Of a stretch of DNA of 64,000 bases, positions 1 through 12,400 are shown piece by piece. Each line of letters begins with the position of its first letter. Positions within the stretch are counted from its first letter, which is position 1. The stretch is from Adineta steineri (Eukaryota; Rotifera; Eurotatoria; Adinetida; Adinetidae). The notes under the pieces are model-generated. The model was not told the DNA's origin. It was given only the letters and a program-made list of their open reading frames with translations, and did not search any database. The DNA lies in NCBI GenBank assembly GCA_905250115.1, contig CAJNOI010000153.1, positions 91,451 to 155,450 on the forward strand, in the 5' to 3' direction. Both the position numbers and the translations under genes were made by a program.

Positions 1-352
1 AACGAATGATGTGGAAATAATGTGATACGAGAATTGGCTTGACATTAAATGTATCAATATGTAACACCAGGAAACCAATGATGGCTATTAGGAGAGAGTA
101 AAATCCGAACAAATGTTCACCTATGAATTCAGCCAATCTTGTATTAGCTTTCAATCCATCAACAACGATAAAAACTGCGACGATCCCCTCGGGGATCCGC
201 CCACATTTTATTAACAATGTTGCATTATCATCTTGTGATGCAAGGAATGCTTGTATCATGAACGAAATTAACGGGAATCCCATATACAGAAATATGTATA
301 TAGGATCCCATTTGAACCTATTCCAAAGCTGAACAATTGCAGTTATAATCAT
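1..352 (-). CDS. Partial multi-pass membrane protein exon, runs off left edge
   Basis: Reading the minus strand from the ATG at 352 there is an open frame of 117 codons that leaves the window at position 1. It has two or three hydrophobic stretches: one starting near WDPIYIFLYMGFPLISF, one around PEGIVAVFIVVDG and one near GFYSLLIAIIGFLVL. This suggests an integral membrane protein. A TTTAG acceptor-like site lies directly before the ATG, so the ATG may be internal to an exon and not the true start. I do not recognise the family. The frame continues upstream through two TAG stops into the GC-richer patch at 380-470, so gene structure there is unresolved. Confidence 0.4.
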   Translation of the reverse strand, partial: MIITAIVQLWNRFKWDPIYIFLYMGFPLISFMIQAFLASQDDNATLLIKCGRIPEGIVAVFIVVDGLKANTRLAEFIGEHLFGFYSLLIAIIGFLVLHIDTFNVKPILVSHYFHIIR

Positions 353-379
353 CTAAAACTAAATATATTTATACATACC

Positions 380-670
380 CATGTCGAACAATCCGGCACG
401 GAAATAACCGGTTTCGTGGTAGTCCGGAGATTTCATGAAAGCAGTATTCCAGTTGAACGGATTCGGTGACCGGATTTATCTGGTTTAGATCGGAATCGAC
501 AGGAACATGTCAAAACCAGCAGCCGGATACGGTTACCTCACTTCACCAACAGATTCCCGGCATTTTCCGATCGGGTTTCTCTCGGAAATGGCGAGTTTCC
601 TCAGGGATTTCGCCGAAAATTCATGGAATCCTGCTTCAGGAACCATCGGTCTGGGATATTGGTTCACAAT
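380..670. other. GC-richer, coding-like patch of unknown origin
   Basis: This stretch is clearly richer in G and C, with many CCG, CGG and TCG triplets, than the roughly 72 percent AT sequence around it. Both strands have protein-like open frames. The plus strand after a TTTAG at about 489 reads through a segment ending in GTIGLGYWFTIK. The minus strand reads PFNWNTAFMKSPDYHETGY. Neither frame can be joined cleanly to a neighbour by GT-AG introns. I do not recognise either product; it could be a decayed exon, a transferred fragment or part of a mobile element. Confidence 0.35.
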
Positions 671-690
671 CAAATGAAAGTTTATTATGA

Positions 691-1320
691 TCATCATTAA
701 ATGGAACAACAAAAATAAATACTAATAATAAAAAATCAAAATCTCGTTCAAAAATTAATAACGATCAATTACAATCACGATTAACTACAAAATCACAAAT
801 GCCATTATATAACTTACCAAAAATATCTTTACCAAGTAGATTAATAATAATTTAAAGAATTTCTTTATTGTTCATTATTATCATATATATTTAGCTAATG
901 ATACTGAACCATTAAATTCACAAGTACGTAAATTACTTTCTTCATACAGTATTGGTCAATGCTTGTTTAGTATAGATCAACTCTATGAAATAAAATAAAA
1001 AAACATTTCATTATTTTTTATTTAGGTGAAGCTGTTCCTGATCTTTCTCAAGGTACAATTAGTAAAATACTATCAAAACCTTGACCATGGCATGTATTGA
1101 GCGTAAATGGTCGTGAACCATATATACGTATGTATAGTTGATTTTGTGACACCGACAACGTACAAAAATTACTTGCTTGGAAACAAGAACGAGATAGCAA
1201 AAAAAAGTTTTTTTCAATATTTTGTCAATTCATTTGATTTCTTTTGTAGTTTTATGTCGTACTGTTCGTCGCTCAAGTATTAAAACTAGTCGTGAGCAAA
1301 CTCAGCTGTTTTAACAAGTG
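691..1320 (+). pseudogene. CUX: Decayed CUT-domain (CUX-type homeobox) gene
   Basis: Three exon-like pieces (about 691-835, 895-969, 1026-1190), plus a possible fourth from about 1250, join by GT-AG introns to give a single CUT DNA-binding repeat. Recognisable pieces are the helix SYSIGQCLF, then EAVPDLSQGTISKILSKP, PWHVL, NGREPYIRM and DNVQKLL. The order and wording match the CUT repeats of CUX/Cut proteins (LFGEAVLGLSQGSVSDLL, PKPWHKLS, GREPFVRM) better than ONECUT or SATB. Two in-frame TGA stops break it, one between KP and PWH (where the family has K) and one after RMYS. No homeodomain follows. A functional CUX protein would have several CUT repeats and a homeodomain, so this is a truncated remnant. 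Whether it is still transcribed is unknown. Confidence 0.7.
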
Positions 1321-1972
1321 CATTTAAAAAATACAAACAAGAAGAATGGCATGATATATGGTTGTTTCGTTTTCTTTTATTCAGTTCTTTTTCTTTTAGT
1401 TAAACAGATTATAATTTTTGTTTATATTTCGATGTTGTGTGCGCGTGCAATAAATGAAAAAGAATACAGTATATACATCTAACAAAAGAATACTAAATAT
1501 CATATGATTAACCAACATTCCACCGTTTTTGTTGTATTTAACAAAAAACATTTGCGAAAGAAGTTTAATATGTGTGAAATATGATTTTGGTCATTTTTTA
1601 GATAAAAATGGATTATAAACTTATATTCTATACTGCAATAAAAGAACTCAAAGCAATATTATTATGTTTTGGATTACCTCTTATACGCTTCTTCATGCAA
1701 TTTTTGATCGCCAAATATAAAACACGACAACGAAAATCCAATTTTCTTATATGCACGTCAATCGGAAGCTGTGATTTCTTTCATCTTAACCTATGACAGC
1801 ACACAGCCACATTATTGTTTGGAAGAAGTAATCGGCGTATGACAAATCAAGCTCTTAATTCACTTCCTCGCTGCGACTTCATTAATTTGTGCATTGATGG
1901 ACTTATTTAAATATCTTCCGTTTCTCTTAGTTAATTTTATTCACATTGCTGTATCCGCTTGCTCTTTTTATT

Positions 1973-2055
1973 ATCTTGAGGGTGTGAATGTGAGTGTGGG
2001 TGTGGGTGTGAATGTAAATATTACCTTTGTACCACATCTACTCACATCCTCAAAC
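1973..2055. repeat. Dispersed palindromic repeat, CTTGAG family, copy A
   Basis: It begins ATCTTGAGGGTGTGAATGTG and ends in ACTCACATCCTCAAAC, an inverted match to its start. The interior has TGTGGGTGTGGGTGTG, two to three units of the TGTGGG-like telomere repeat reported for bdelloids. Similar copies are at 40291-40670, 55966-56029, 59095-59148, 62661-62770 and 63543-63594. Confidence 0.6.
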
Positions 2056-2571
2056 AGACAAGAAAAATAAGGCGAATTAAAACTGAGCTAAGGAATAAAT
2101 CGTCTAGAATAGATGATTTAAGTTGAAATAGACGACTAACGTTGTTTAATTCAACGTTATCTGAATTCATTTTTTCAGTGTGTTGGACCGCAAAGAGATG
2201 ACTTAACCCTATTTTAACTTTTCTAGCGATTCTATTGGTTAGTTCAGTTTTATTTTTTCCCGTGCAAATGAGGTCATGTGCATCTTTTTTCTCTCTCCTT
2301 GTTGAAACAGAGAATGAAGAAGGGTCAACCATCGGTTTCTTTTGCCAGCTATCATCATACGGTCACATAGGTCGCCTATATACAAAGGGCACACACATTT
2401 ATTTAGTTAGATTCGTTGAAAAGATTTAGCACGAAATCCAAAACTATTCCAAGCAAATGTACGTAGTTATATCAACAAATGTGTAGCATATTTTTATTGA
2501 TTTTGTTTATAGAGTAGAATAGGTACGAGCTAAATTTAGAGAAGCAAAGATAGCCATGGTCCTCAAGGGTG

Positions 2572-2673
2572 CATCTTTACTTCAAATCATGCTCTTAAAC
2601 TGATGGTGTATTGTACACACACAACATTGAGTGAGGCGAGAGTGTTGTAATTGATGTGATTAAAGTAAAGATG
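2572..2673. repeat. Short inverted-repeat element
   Basis: The left end CATCTTTACTTCAAATCA is the near reverse complement of the right end TGATTAAAGTAAAGATG, with about 65 bp between. The size and form are those of a small MITE or a cruciform-forming repeat. No clear target-site duplication was found. Confidence 0.45.
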
Positions 2674-5231
2674 TTCCATCAAATTTAAGCAAATAATAAA
2701 TGAGTAAGATGATGCTCGTTAATTTTTCTTATTTCTTTCGCTATCTGCTTTGTTGTCACTATAACTATGTTCAAATTCTTAATTTAGTCATTTCTAAACC
2801 GATAGAGCGTTCAAAATAATTATAGAACATTATCAAACTGAAAAATTCTTATATCAAGCACAGGATTTTACTACATGAATGGATGGAAAAATAGTAAAAT
2901 CTAGAAGCAATAAACATGATAGTAGATCAAAGCAAAGATCTTCTCCTTTATTCTCACTCGTACACTCATACCATTACGTGCATCTATCACTTTCGATATT
3001 TTTATTCTCAACGTTTTTCCATTTTACCTTTATATCTACCGTTGTTATTCAATCAACATTTATGAGACACTGAATTATAAAGGAACATTGTTCTATTAAA
3101 TTTTTATTTTTTCTTTCACTGATACTTTCCTCTTGTATTATGTAAAGTTGAATATGCCGTTTGCCGATGAAAAAAAGCTTAGAGTTCTAACTATGATTCG
3201 ATATGTATTCAAAACTTACTCAAAGCGTTGCGAGTGTCTTAGATAATCGAAAGAGAAAAACATGAATAAGTGATCGAAACATTTTCAATCGTGCTTTCTC
3301 GCTACTAAACACATTAGACAATGCGTGAATTGAAAATTGCAACTATTACTTAACTATCATTGTCTATCGCTTGGCTACTTGAGAATTTACACTGTACTTA
3401 GCTGTTCATTTTTTGAGTATACCTTCCAAATGTTTATTATTTCTTAAAATATATCACCATAACAAGTGGAAGTAATGAAACGAGTTTTGAATTGGTCAGA
3501 ATTGTTCTAACCCTTATATAAACATTATTTTGCAAGAAGCGTGCACTCTTCAATACATTTAGTAAAACAAAATATACTCTATGAAGATCAATCTTTTTAG
3601 TAAAATAAACATGTTAACAACCATATCATTTCGTGTTCAACAACAACAAGAACATGCATCAAAATCAAACATTGGGACAAACAATTTTCCTCAACACTTC
3701 GGGTATGTTTATCGTATCAATCGCTATCACGACTAGATGTAAGAGTATAGATAAAAGAGATTTGATGCTTCCTATTTTGTTTGTGTCTGTGATCCCTATT
3801 AAAGTTTCTGTAACAGAGAGTTTAACTACCATATAGAAGTTTATCTTTGTGTTAGTAATAACTCGCTGATGTTAGCATAGCTATTTCTATAGAATTATAA
3901 AATGTTTACAGTCGTGTTCAATAAACTCCCAGAGTGTTCTTATTTAAAATAACAGAATGAGTTACAGCTCACAATGTCTGTTGAGGCTGAAAAGCTGCTG
4001 CGACCATATTCATTTTAATATTGGGATGATGAGAAAAATGAAGCGTCCGCGACACGTTTGAAAAATAACTTAACCGCACCACAGAGATATCATCACTTTT
4101 GTAGTTAGTATAGTAATTCTAGGTATATACGTTTTATGAAGGCCAACATTTATGAAAAGAGAAAAAGGATAATAAAAATGAAATTACTTTATAAATAACG
4201 AAGTAAATATGATGTAGAGAATTGTTTCATGTCCATAATAACGAACCTGCGATTTATCACTAACTATAATCTGACGAGATAATTATTTTGTTCAATAGAA
4301 CAGTGAAATAAAAGCTCTATTTGATAAATAATAATACCTCATTTATTTTTTCAAAAATGCGTTGTCAAAAGTTCTACACTAGTTGTGTATACAACTTTGC
4401 AAAGAAAAATGAAAACGTCGTCGATATATTCCTATTCCTTTGATTACAGAGGGAAATCGCAGCGCCATATAGTTTTTCATGTTTTATCTTTCAAAAGACA
4501 AATCAAGATTTTATCATTTTCTCAAGTCGACATGTAAGGAAAAGAAAGAGTCTCACGACACCTTTACCACACTGGATATATCGACAACAAGTTCAACCAA
4601 TTACTAGTATTAATTTTAGTTGATTTTACGATAAAATTAGGTAGAAAACTTCTTCAATATGAATGAAGTGATAACTTTTCATTCACGTTTGTTTCTTTTT
4701 CTGTCAATACATGTTGCGATTAGTAAAAAGTCTTATATTTTCAATACAACATCCTTTGAGAAAAATTGACTCATTAGTATTTTCTCATTTCAGAATTAGA
4801 TATACCTATGAAATGGGTGAATTAACTGTTTTTACTATTGTAAATTTGTTTTATGTGGTCATATTGCTAGTGTGGGACAGATTCACCTGTAGTTAAACTA
4901 ACGACTCTTCATTAATGCAAACTGAGAGCACGCAACTAATTCGAAGTGTTTATACAAATTGAACATTTGTGAAACTAGCAATGACGTAGTATTTGTCTTT
5001 TCAAGAAACTATTTCTTAGATAAAACAGTACATATAAACAAGGTGAAAAAATGAAAAATCGAAATTTTAGAAGAAACATTATCAATCATCCACGTTTCAT
5101 CATCATTTTTGTTCGACAAAATAAAGATGATATTTATGAAAAGAAAGATTGAAACATAATCTAGAGAATAGTTCCGCACATAGATGCAAACATCTACTGT
5201 TTAAATAATGCTTTTCTTGATTTGTTTTCAG

Positions 5232-6098
5232 GTTAAAAACGCGTATGAATCAAATGTTCGATTGGTGTAATAAAGTTCGTGGTATACATGTGCGGATATT
5301 ACTAGCTTGGATGCTTTTTAGATATTGGCTATTTACAATGGACAACAGTTCAGCAGAGATGTTTGAATTACAGTGGCATAGGATTAATGGATCCTTACTA
5401 AAGAATGAACATTTCTATCGCGACTACGCTAGTAAGTATATCCGATTCATTCATTCATTCATTAGAAAAAAATATAAGTAGACATGAGCGAGATCACTTT
5501 GTTTATCTCTACATGTAAGAGACTATTCCTTGCAGAAGATCATCTGTTGTAGTAAGTATGAGGTAAAGTGAAAGTCAGGAAAATGAGACTAACTGTTCAG
5601 TTGATCAATGAATTACTTTCGTTGAACTTTCATACTATTAATAAATGTTTCTTACTTTGTCTCTTTACAGACGAATGTTTACTGTGGCCACCTTTATTGT
5701 CATCAGTAATTTCTATTGACAATATGTATAGTTACAAGCTCATGATATTATTAATCGCCTTACTATCTTCTGTACCCTACCTTTTCATGGTACAAGAGGA
5801 ATCAACATTTCGATCTGAATCTGATGTTCCACTAGAAGATCCTTATATGTGGTTTTGTTGGTGTCGTAAGACACTTATTTATCTTATCGTTCAGTCTATA
5901 TTCTACCAACTGCTTACTGCACTAACATGTCGACCGATGAAAATTGTCTATGATTTACGATACATGTCAATGCTCATCATACAAATCACCGGCTTTTTCA
6001 TTTGTCTATCGTTTACCTTTTTCCTCGGTGTCAAGTATGCATCAATTAAGACCATACATCGATTATCAAAATGTTCTGTTAAAGTTATCTTAGTGTAG
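5232..6098 (+). CDS. Unrecognised multi-pass membrane protein (3' exons)
   Basis: Two exons, 5232-5431 and 5671-6098, join by a GT-AG intron (donor GTAAGT at 5432, acceptor TTTACAG at 5670) and keep the frame across the junction (DYA-NECLLWPP). The result is a protein of about 205 residues if it starts at the ATG at 5245, but the TTTTCAG just before 5232 suggests upstream exons. Hydrophobic segments include VRILLAWMLFRYWLF, YKLMILLIALLSSVPYLFMV, TLIYLIVQSIFYQLL and MLIIQITGFFICLSFTFFLGV, so about four membrane spans. The C-terminus is short and basic. I do not recognise the family and no neighbouring gene gives a hint. Confidence 0.5.
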
Positions 6099-6391
6099 AT
6101 TAGAAACATTTATTAGAAATGTTATTTTTCTTTGTTGTTCAATATTACTCTACGTATTTAAAACTTGTTAGTTGAATTACTTTAATCAAAATATTTATAA
6201 TCATTTAGTCAAGAAAATTTTTTCATTTGATATACATTAAATGTGATATGTGAAAGAGAACTTTAAATTTCATTTATTTGTATGAATTGTGAAGGCGAGT
6301 ATATTTTTCTACAAAAATATCAAAGGCTCTTCAAATAGTATAGAAAACATAGTGTTTCCATTAAACGTACCTAACCCTAGTACTACCAAGA

Positions 6392-6409
6392 GGGGTCATT
6401 TTTGACCCC
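6392..6409. repeat. Perfect short hairpin
   Basis: GGGGTCA, a four-base loop, and TGACCCC form a 7-bp perfect stem in otherwise AT-rich noncoding sequence. Its role is unknown; it could be a remnant of a palindromic element. Confidence 0.4.
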
Positions 6410-6477
6410 ACACTGTCAAATTTTCATACAATAAGGATATTTTATTTTCTCGAAGTTTAAAACGTCTACGTGATATT

Positions 6478-6708
6478 ATGAATGAAAATGCTTTTGTATC
6501 TTCATACTTTTTAAATTGGTATTGGTGGACAGACACAAATAGTACTTGTCTAATAATTCTAATTAGTCCAATAATAACGAAAGATGGATGTTCATCTGGA
6601 ATACAAAGTGATTGTATTGATTCAGGAGGAATTTATTATAGTTTAGAGTATATTAAAGTATCTGAAGTATTTGCAATGCCTGATGGCATATTGGATGTTC
6701 AGTTATAG
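6478..6708 (+). CDS. Small hypothetical ORF or exon
   Basis: An open frame of 76 codons with animal-like codon use and a Cys/Ser/Gly-rich middle (DGCSSGIQSDCIDSGG). No family is recognised, no clear splice sites tie it to the membrane-protein exons 380 bp upstream, and it may be chance. Recorded because it is the longest frame in 6100-7554. Confidence 0.2.
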   Translation: MNENAFVSSYFLNWYWWTDTNSTCLIILISPIITKDGCSSGIQSDCIDSGGIYYSLEYIKVSEVFAMPDGILDVQL

Positions 6709-7554
6709 AAACATTATTGCAATCAACATTTGAATGTTTATATTCAAATATCTATTCCAATTGAATAGATAATATATCAAAAAACAAATGAAATGGAAAG
6801 TAGTTTAATGAAGACTTAAGAATAATTTTTCTTTCCAGTATTGTAGATATATAGTTTGGTTCAGTATGGAAAAATCCACTAAATTCCTAGAGAATGCATG
6901 ATAGAATATATAGAATTCAAAAATCGAAATGTTTGATCATAGCACATTAATCAATAAACTCTCGTTTAGTATCATTGTTACAATATAACACAAGTATCAT
7001 ATAGTTGAGCTTTTATTGCTAGATATTTTTATTTTCGTCCCTTTGTAAGTTCTCTCTCATTATACTAAAACTCAATTGTTTGATGCTTGAGTATTGAAAT
7101 AGAAAAAGTAAAATGAAAAGATCCAATTCATTAAGCGAATTCATTAATGTACATTCTTGCTTAAAATAAAAAACATATGTTAATAAAATGAATCAACTCG
7201 ATGATCATATAACTTTTCATGTCCAATGAAAAATGTGCGCTACAATCAATTTCATACTTTGTATCGATTAATTAATATTATAAGACTTTTTTTAGACATT
7301 CATTCGATTTCTTTTATTAAATAGTAAATAATTTTTATTTTTTTATTATTTTATTTAATGAGTCTTATTGTTTGTCTATACTCTATGGTAGTCATGGTTA
7401 TAACAATCAAAAATGGTCTCTCCATATTCACATAGGCATACGAAATGAGTTTAGATTACATTTCTTGAATTATAATAAAGTGTCAAGTATTGTGTCAATA
7501 AATAAAACAATAGTTACTATATTTTATTTCGTAATCATATATTTTTAAAAAACT
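6709..7554. other. Noncoding stretch upstream of CFAP57
   Basis: AT-rich sequence with no supported gene. It presumably holds the promoter and 5' UTR of the CFAP57 gene, but no specific element can be named. Confidence 0.5.
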
Positions 7555-8997
7555 ATGGCTCAATCTGGTATTTTATCTGTCAAACAAATAATTGGTGTTC
7601 GAAGCTCTGTTACAAATGGTTTAGCATTTCAAGATGAGCAAACTGTTGTTTATATTGCTGGTGGAAATATTGTGTTATATGGTATTGATCAAAAAGCACA
7701 AAAAGTGATTCCATGTTCCATCAATGCTCAAGGTACATTTAATTATACTAATAGATCCATTCATTTGTTTGTTTGTTTTTTTTGTTTCTTAGCATTAACA
7801 ACAATGACTGTTAGTCCTAATCGACGTGTTATAGCTGTTGCTGAACGTATAAATGATCATCCATCAGTAACAATTTATGATCTTCAAACTGGTAAACGAA
7901 GAAAAACTTTACAACCCGAAACAATGAAATCTACTGATATTGTTTCATTACTTTTTTCATCGGATTCAAAATATTTATTGACTCAAGGTGATGCACCAGA
8001 TTATCAACTTATTTATTGGTCATGGGAAAAAGGAAAAGTAATGGCAAGTACTGATATTAAACCAACTGCAGGTTCACAACCAACTGCATCAGTTAATCAG
8101 GTTAGTTAGTTTTCTCATTTTAATCATATATTAAATATATATATGTATATTTAGGTATCATTTAATCCTCAAGATAATACACAAATATGTGCAACTGGTC
8201 ATGGTTTATTTAAAATGTTTCGTTATACAGATTCAACATTGAAACCATCTCAAAATTTAAAACAAGAACATTTTAATTTTACATGCCATTGTTGGATATC
8301 AGATGAACGATTATTAGCTGGTACAGATCAAGGAAAATTACTTGTTATACAAAATGGAGAAATTTTACATGAAATTAAAGTTGATACAAAATCTGATTCA
8401 AGGTTAATATTATTATTATTATTTTTTTCCGTAAAGAAATTGTTTCTTTTTAGATCAGTAACAAGTCATTATTCAATGGATGAACGTTCAGGAGGAAATG
8501 AAAGTAGTATGGATATAAATGCAGATGGTGATCATGTTGGAAAATCTGAAATAAAATGTATTGTACCATATTCACGTGGTGTTCTTATAGCTGCTGGTGT
8601 TAATAAAGTTTATATGTTCGATCGAATAGATGACAATCGAGAATATTATCGACGTAATCGAGAAATTTTATTACCTAGTGATACAACGGATAAAATAACT
8701 AATGAACGAATAGTTTCAATGTGTTTAAGTCCATCAGAAGAAACACTTATTGCGTTAACAGATCATCAACAAATTTATCAATTATCATTTTCAGGAATTG
8801 ATATTACAAAAGTAAGACGAAATTATTTCAATGAGTATGATATATTTTTTTTGTGTTCAGGATGTAGCCACTTTTTCATACTTAGCAGATGGCTACCATC
8901 ATGCTCAAGTCACTGGTGTTGATACATGTATTCGAAAACAACTTATTGCTACTTGTGGTGTTGATAAATCAGTTCGAATTTGGAACTATGAAACAGG
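7555..8997 (+). CDS. CFAP57: CFAP57 (WDR65), N-terminal part, cut at gap
   Basis: CFAP57 is a WD40-repeat and coiled-coil protein of motile cilia, needed for a subset of inner dynein arms. Five exons (7555-7732, 7793-8100, 8155-8402, 8454-8811, 8861-8997) join by GT-AG introns in frame. The product follows vertebrate CFAP57 closely: [11 protein letters not shown], then [45 protein letters not shown] and [15 protein letters not shown]. These are WD-like blades of the N-terminal propeller. The last exon ends at a GT donor at 8998, 53 bp before the 100-N gap. None of the remaining WD repeats or the long C-terminal coiled coil is found after the gap; another gene begins at 9458. So the gene is either incompletely assembled or truncated. 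Confidence 0.9.
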
Positions 8998-9050
8998 GTA
9001 AAGAAACATCGCCTAAAATCTCTACAGTAATATATTGTGACTAGACGGGG

Positions 9051-9150
9051 NNNNNNNNNNNNNNNNNNNNNNNNNNNNNNNNNNNNNNNNNNNNNNNNNN
9101 NNNNNNNNNNNNNNNNNNNNNNNNNNNNNNNNNNNNNNNNNNNNNNNNNN
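9051..9150. other. Scaffold gap, exactly 100 N
   Basis: A run of exactly 100 N, the conventional size for a gap of unknown length. It falls inside a CFAP57 intron, and the downstream flank carries no CFAP57 sequence. Confidence 0.95.
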
Positions 9151-9457
9151 TTTTCTACTATTTTAATACAATCATCTTGCGCCATCTGTTTGCTATATAA
9201 AAGAATTAAAATATTCAAGGTGTTCATTTACAATATTAATGGTAGTCGATTAATGATTGGCAGACAAGTCATGTTTTATATATCTCATGGATAAACTCTG
9301 TAAAATTCTTCCTGTTTCTGACTTTTGTCGTCATTTTGTCTTTCTCTTTTTTTTTGTTGACTGCATGACTGAGTACCTAATTAGTATAGTTTATGATGAA
9401 ATAGATCATGTTCTGACTTAATAAAAGCGCGGCTTCTTTTAATTTTAAATATTCTAG

Positions 9458-12400
9458 ATGACGGAATGTTATTCAGCTCGTTGTCAACAAGATCGCAAAT
9501 TAGCTCGACGAGAATATAATAAATGGACAAAAACTTTACTATTGCAAATTGGTAAAATAAACAAAAAACAATAATTGAATTTATTCAGTTGATTTTCTTT
9601 TTTATAGGTTTAGAAACAATATCAAAAAATCATTTTGAATTTGATGTTAATTTATTTAATCAAACAGATGGTTAGTTTATTTTTATCTATATCATATTTA
9701 TTCTTTTTTTCTTCCTTAGATGAACAAATACCGAATGATTTCAATCCTGAACAAGGATGTTTATTTTGTATAAATCGACAAGAATATTTAGGAAGTAAAA
9801 AAATAAATAATCGAATCAATGAACATCATCATTCTATAAAAGAAGCAATCGTTAATGATGATGAAAATGCACCATTAGATCTAAGTTTAAAATCAACAAC
9901 TAATAATTCACCATTAATTACATCGAATAATCGAACCAATGTCAAGTTAGTTGAAATTATATATTATTTATACGAATAAGATGATCAACTAAGATTTTTA
10001 CCAATATTAAGAAAGAATAGAACTGTTTCATATAGTTGAAACACGAATCTTTGATCTATATGTAATCATATTGGTAGAGTAGTTATTGATCGCCTTTAAA
10101 ATTCTGCAGTTACGAACTGATGAGATAGTATTAAATATTGTCGTAAGAAGTAACTAGGACAGTCGGTTTTTTCCAACATGCAAAAATAGTAATGTAATTC
10201 TTATTCATATTTCTTTTAGACATCGACCATTGTTTGATATCAAGTCAGATATACCACCAATGTATGGTCAAGAAGAATTTGATCGTTTTATGTCTGACAT
10301 GATTGCTAGTCAGTTAGGTAAAAAAAATTGATAACTTTAAAATCTAATATTTTATTTCTTTATAATATATTTAGATTTTTCATCTCATCCATATTTAAAT
10401 ATGAATCTCTTTCCAACATCTCCAACTATTCCTGTTCATCATACTCAATCATATAAAAAGAAAAATTCTTCTTCTTCTTCTTCACAAGATACACGTATTG
10501 CTCAATTAGCTAAACAAATGGCATATGAACGAATGTTACAAGAAATTGATTATCAACGTCATCCATCAATTACTAAAAAATCTAAAACATCGACAAATTC
10601 TTCATCATCTATTCTTACTGAATCAATTCATGTTAATCATATACTTAATGATGTTATGATGCGTATATTACATGAAATGTATGAAAAACAACAACAACAA
10701 CAAATAGCAGCATCTATTCCTCCGCCAAGAGCATCACGTAAAGGTGAATTATTATTTGTTAAAAAACAAAATGTCAATAATGATGAACAATACAATGCCA
10801 ATCTTTTTAATCATTTTATTAATAATAATAACAATACCAATAATAATAAAAAACAAAATAAGGTAAACATAAAAGTATTATCTTTGAATCATAAATAGAA
10901 AAACTCTATAACGATTATTTTCAATATACCAAAAAACAAAATTCTACTTCATTATTATAACATAATCGTTACGATTGCGTGAGAAATATGTGAAGCATGT
11001 TAATAATTGATAAGCAAAAAAAAAGAAAAAGAACGAAGAATCTTATATTTACAGTATGATTATTAGATTCCAATATATAAAAATTTTCAAGTCATTTCGT
11101 TTTCTTTTTTCAGTTACTATTCGGATGAGAATTTAAAATAAAGAAAAACTCCAGTCAAGTGTACATAGTCTTGATAACTAATCCGCTTTTCTATTCTTAA
11201 GAACAAGAGAAAAAAATCCGTATATTGTTTTATATTAATTCCGTAAATAATACCATTTAAATCTTCTTAACTGAATATAAAATAACTCTATCATGTTTTT
11301 ATATTAAAAAATTTCAACAAAAAAAAAGAAGAATTAGAATAAAATATGTTTTTTTTTACTTTTCTAGCACAATAATAAAGTAAATCCTTCATCTTCAAGT
11401 TCTTCATCAACATCAAGTGCATCATTAACGAGTTCATCATCTATTCATAAAAAAAATAAACATAAATCGAAATTAAATCAATCAACAAATTATATACCTA
11501 AAGGACGATCAGCAGAAATACTTAATAATGCTAAGGTTGTTATCGGTACAGATGGTAAACAAATTCGTCCAAAACGAGGTCAATATCGTCGTTATGAATC
11601 CGAACAATTAGCTAAAGCTGTAGCAGCTGTTTTAAGTAATGAAATGTCAGTACATAAAGCTGGTTCTTATTTCGGTGTACCACATTCAACAGTTAGTTAT
11701 ATATTGAATTAAATTAAATATTATTTTATGTTTTGTTTCTATTCTAGTTGGAATATAAAGTAAAAGAAAGAAATATTAAAGCGTCATCATCAACAACAAA
11801 AAATAAAAATGAATCTACATCTTCAATGTCATCTATTAATAACAAAGATAATAATAGTATATCTCATGGTTAGTTTCTTTTGTTTTTCAGCATATGAATT
11901 ATGATAAAGGTTATAACGGAATAGTTAATTACGTTTGTAAAAACATTCTAATACTTAAAATTTCGGTTTCTACTAAATTGAAGTCTAAGGATACTTGTTC
12001 GGTTGTTATTTGAGTCTGTTATAATACTTTTAAGATTATGCACAAAATCTCAAATTACTAAAACTTATAGCACGTCTTTTATCCTAGTCACGTGTTACTT
12101 TCAATAGTATATGTATATACCACATGTAAGATAACATCGAATAAACGAGTAGAGTATGGTAAATTACAAGATTTCGAAAAATTGTATATAACACTTGGCT
12201 TAATCCTTCGAGAATAGGTTGTGCTATTAGTAATTTCTTGGAGATAAGTTTGCTCGAAACTGTTAGAATTTATAAGGCCACGAGGCACCGAGCAATTCAT
12301 GATATATATTATCTTGCATGTTTTACAGTTTAGTGTGAATAGAATAGATGATACAAACTATGTCGCATGTTCTCAAAGAGGATTAATATATTCCAGGTTG

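Larger units (their letters stand above)
1321..5231. other. Noncoding stretch with small repeats
   Basis: I see no supported gene here. Short open frames lack family features and splice context. It contains a palindromic repeat at 1973-2055 and an inverted repeat at 2572-2673, listed separately. Confidence 0.6.

Noticed and set aside
1608-4896. Several short plus-strand open frames of 60-67 codons
   Set aside because: No family features, splice context or codon bias; chance frames in AT-rich sequence.
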